From positions 3,945,026 to 4,009,025 of the forward strand of contig NZ_CP113797.1 in NCBI RefSeq assembly GCF_026802175.1: 64,000 nucleotides of DNA, given 5' to 3'. This document shows, one piece after another, positions 62,684 to 64,000 of this stretch. The notes beneath the pieces are model-generated. The model saw only the letters and a list, made by a program, of their open reading frames with translations, was not told the DNA's origin and did no database searches. Position numbers and translations under genes: made by a program. The stretch is from Thermocoleostomius sinensis A174. GTDB taxonomy: Bacteria > Cyanobacteriota > Cyanobacteriia > Elainellales > Elainellaceae. The stretch's first letter is position 1. Each line of letters begins with the position of its first letter.

Positions 62684-64000
62684 GTGCGGGATGCCTTGGT
62701 GGTCGGAATTAATACTTATCAATCTCTGCCGAACTTAAAAGCACCAGCTAGAGATGCGGAAGCGATCGCCCAAATGCTGCAATCCCAAGGCGAGTTTCGG
62801 GTGCATCGTGTGCCAGAAGTTATTCAAGCTGGCAAAACAGCGGTAGGTCAAAAAACGCAGGTGACACTGCGCGAATTAGAAACTGCCCTGATCAATTTGT
62901 TCAAACCAAAAGGCAATCACTGTCCACAGACGGCATTGTTTTACTTTTCGGGCCATGGGCTTCAGCGAGAAGCAGGTATCCAAGAAGGCTATCTAGCTTT
63001 GAGTGATTCTCACCCCGATAAGGGGTTCTATGGATTATCGCTATTTTGGCTGCGGCGGTTACTACAAGAAAGCCCTGTTCGACAACGCATTATTATGTTG
63101 GATTGTTGCCACAGCGGTGAATTGCTGAACTTTTTAGAAGCTGATCCGGGGGCACAGTCGGGCATCGATCGCCTGTTCATGGCAGCTTCTAGGGAGTACG
63201 AAACCGCATTTGAATCATTAGACAGTCCCTACAGTGTTTTCACGCAAGCCATTCTCACTGGCTTGGAACCGCGCCGGGTTGAATCGGGAATTGTCACCAA
63301 TCACTCTTTGACTGACTATGTGAATCATGCCCTCAAGGGTGAAATTCAACAGCCATTATTTGAAAGTTCAGGAAGTGAGATTGTCTTGACTCGGCAGACG
63401 GGTTTACCTACAGCTACCCCAACCGTCATTAAATCTACAGACATTTGCCCTTATCGAGGCTTGGAATCGTTTGATGAAGCACATGCTGATTTTTTCTTTG
63501 GACGAGAAGATCTAACCGAAACCCTCATCACCAAACTCAAAGCCGATCGCTTTGTAGCCGTTGTTGGGGCATCAGGCATCGGTAAGTCTTCATTGGTGCG
63601 AGCCGGCATGCTAACGCGGCTGCGACGAGAGAAAACCGCGACAGGAGACGATCGTTGGCGCATCAAGTTCATCACTCCAACTCGACATCCGCTCAAAGGT
63701 TTGGCCGCCACCTTCATCGATGCCGCAGCTTCAGATTTAGAACGGGCTGAACAACTGCGCCGAGCCGAGGAATTCTTACAAGACGGTGGTAATGGGCTAG
63801 CGCAACTGGTACGGGCCAGTCTACCAATTCACTCTACGTCGTCTGAATTGAATGTACGAGAACGATCGCGCTTATTGCTGGTTGTTGACCAATTTGAAGA
63901 GGTGTTTACCCTATCTCAAGGCTCGGAGGCAGAACAGGAACGCCAACAATTTTTTAATTGCTTGCTAGGAGCGGCTGAGCTTGCCAAAGATTGCCTCAGC
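62684..64000 (+). CDS. caspase-like protease fused to an nSTAND1 ATPase (5' part, runs off the window)
   Basis: Begins at GTG 62684 (AGGGG ribosome site about ten bases upstream) and continues past base 64000; 439 codons are seen. Domain 1 (about 1-240) is a peptidase C14 caspase-like domain with His91 in FYFSGHG and the Cys pair in MLDCCHSG (Cys142 presumed catalytic). Domain 2 starts near 255 with the nSTAND1 opening CPYRGLESFDEAHADFFFGRE, then Walker A VVGASGIGKSSL (295-303) and Walker B LLLVVDQFEEVF. WD40 or TPR repeats usually follow. Proteins of this layout act as ligand-triggered proteases in cell death and defence; which signal is unknown. Confidence 0.92.
   Translation, partial: MRDALVVGINTYQSLPNLKAPARDAEAIAQMLQSQGEFRVHRVPEVIQAGKTAVGQKTQVTLRELETALINLFKPKGNHCPQTALFYFSGHGLQREAGIQEGYLALSDSHPDKGFYGLSLFWLRRLLQESPVRQRIIMLDCCHSGELLNFLEADPGAQSGIDRLFMAASREYETAFESLDSPYSVFTQAILTGLEPRRVESGIVTNHSLTDYVNHALKGEIQQPLFESSGSEIVLTRQTGLPTATPTVIKSTDICPYRGLESFDEAHADFFFGREDLTETLITKLKADRFVAVVGASGIGKSSLVRAGMLTRLRREKTATGDDRWRIKFITPTRHPLKGLAATFIDAAASDLERAEQLRRAEEFLQDGGNGLAQLVRASLPIHSTSSELNVRERSRLLLVVDQFEEVFTLSQGSEAEQERQQFFNCLLGAAELAKDCLS

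Noticed and set aside
63451-63717. Minus-strand frame of 88 codons inside the caspase-nSTAND gene
   Set aside because: It is antisense to the Walker A region of a clear gene and is a shadow.

Overview
The window is a piece of a cyanobacterial chromosome. It carries the photosystem II genes psbB, psbT and psbM, the plastid/cyanobacterial family Ycf23, several families known mainly from cyanobacteria (DUF3181, DUF3386, HpsJ-like), TPR-tailed Ser/Thr kinases, and many copies of the HIP1 octamer GCGATCGC. The gene complement (GH31, GH57 and GH100 enzymes, several signalling kinases, a caspase-nSTAND protein, exopolysaccharide genes) suggests a larger-genome, possibly filamentous lineage, but I cannot name the genus. 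I recognised no tRNA, rRNA, CRISPR array or intact insertion sequence.

Layout. 1-5.0 kb: the 5' part of aconitase A, three small conserved proteins, then a gluconate permease/gluconokinase pair. 5.1-5.8 kb: an AraC-family gene remnant beside a long imperfect hairpin, and a secreted or anchored helical protein. 6.1-10.4 kb: an SDR oxidoreductase, a GH31 alpha-glucosidase, a candidate structured RNA and an inositol-monophosphatase-like enzyme. 10.4-15.9 kb (minus strand): PlsC-like acyltransferase, CofG, Ycf23, a glycosyltransferase, a methyltransferase and a 51-residue membrane protein. 16.2-24 kb: HAD phosphatase, a 90-aa protein, acpP-fabF, a lone DppB-type permease, apt, corA and dxr.

24.4-33 kb: two membrane-anchored Ser/Thr kinases bracket DUF3386, NifU and GH57 genes. 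33-40.4 kb: the housekeeping and photosynthesis block metK, HAD, rpsA, nrdR, psbT, psbB (all minus), then the divergent 2Fe-2S protein and psbM. Strong intrinsic terminators follow rpsA, psbT and psbM. 40.7-48.8 kb: tandem universal stress protein, a polyprenyl-phosphate sugar transferase with a candidate divergent small RNA, a GH10-like secreted protein, an HpsJ-like protein, a divergent invertase / sucrose-phosphate phosphatase pair, and a ParA ATPase.

48.8-50.7 kb is a stretch of decayed coding sequence, including a recognisable HtrA/HhoA protease remnant. It borders a compact sugar operon (50.7-55.5 kb): glucose-1-phosphate cytidylyltransferase, CDP-glucose 4,6-dehydratase, a cupin 3,5-epimerase-like enzyme, a homoserine-dehydrogenase-like oxidoreductase with a SAF domain, and an Asp/Glu/hydantoin racemase-like protein. 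The last two do not belong to any CDP-deoxysugar route I know. The window ends with a phytase-like lipoprotein, a PPOX flavoprotein, folC, hflX, a TPR gene broken by an in-frame amber codon, and the 5' part of a caspase (C14)-nSTAND1 protein, an architecture associated with regulated cell death and phage defence.
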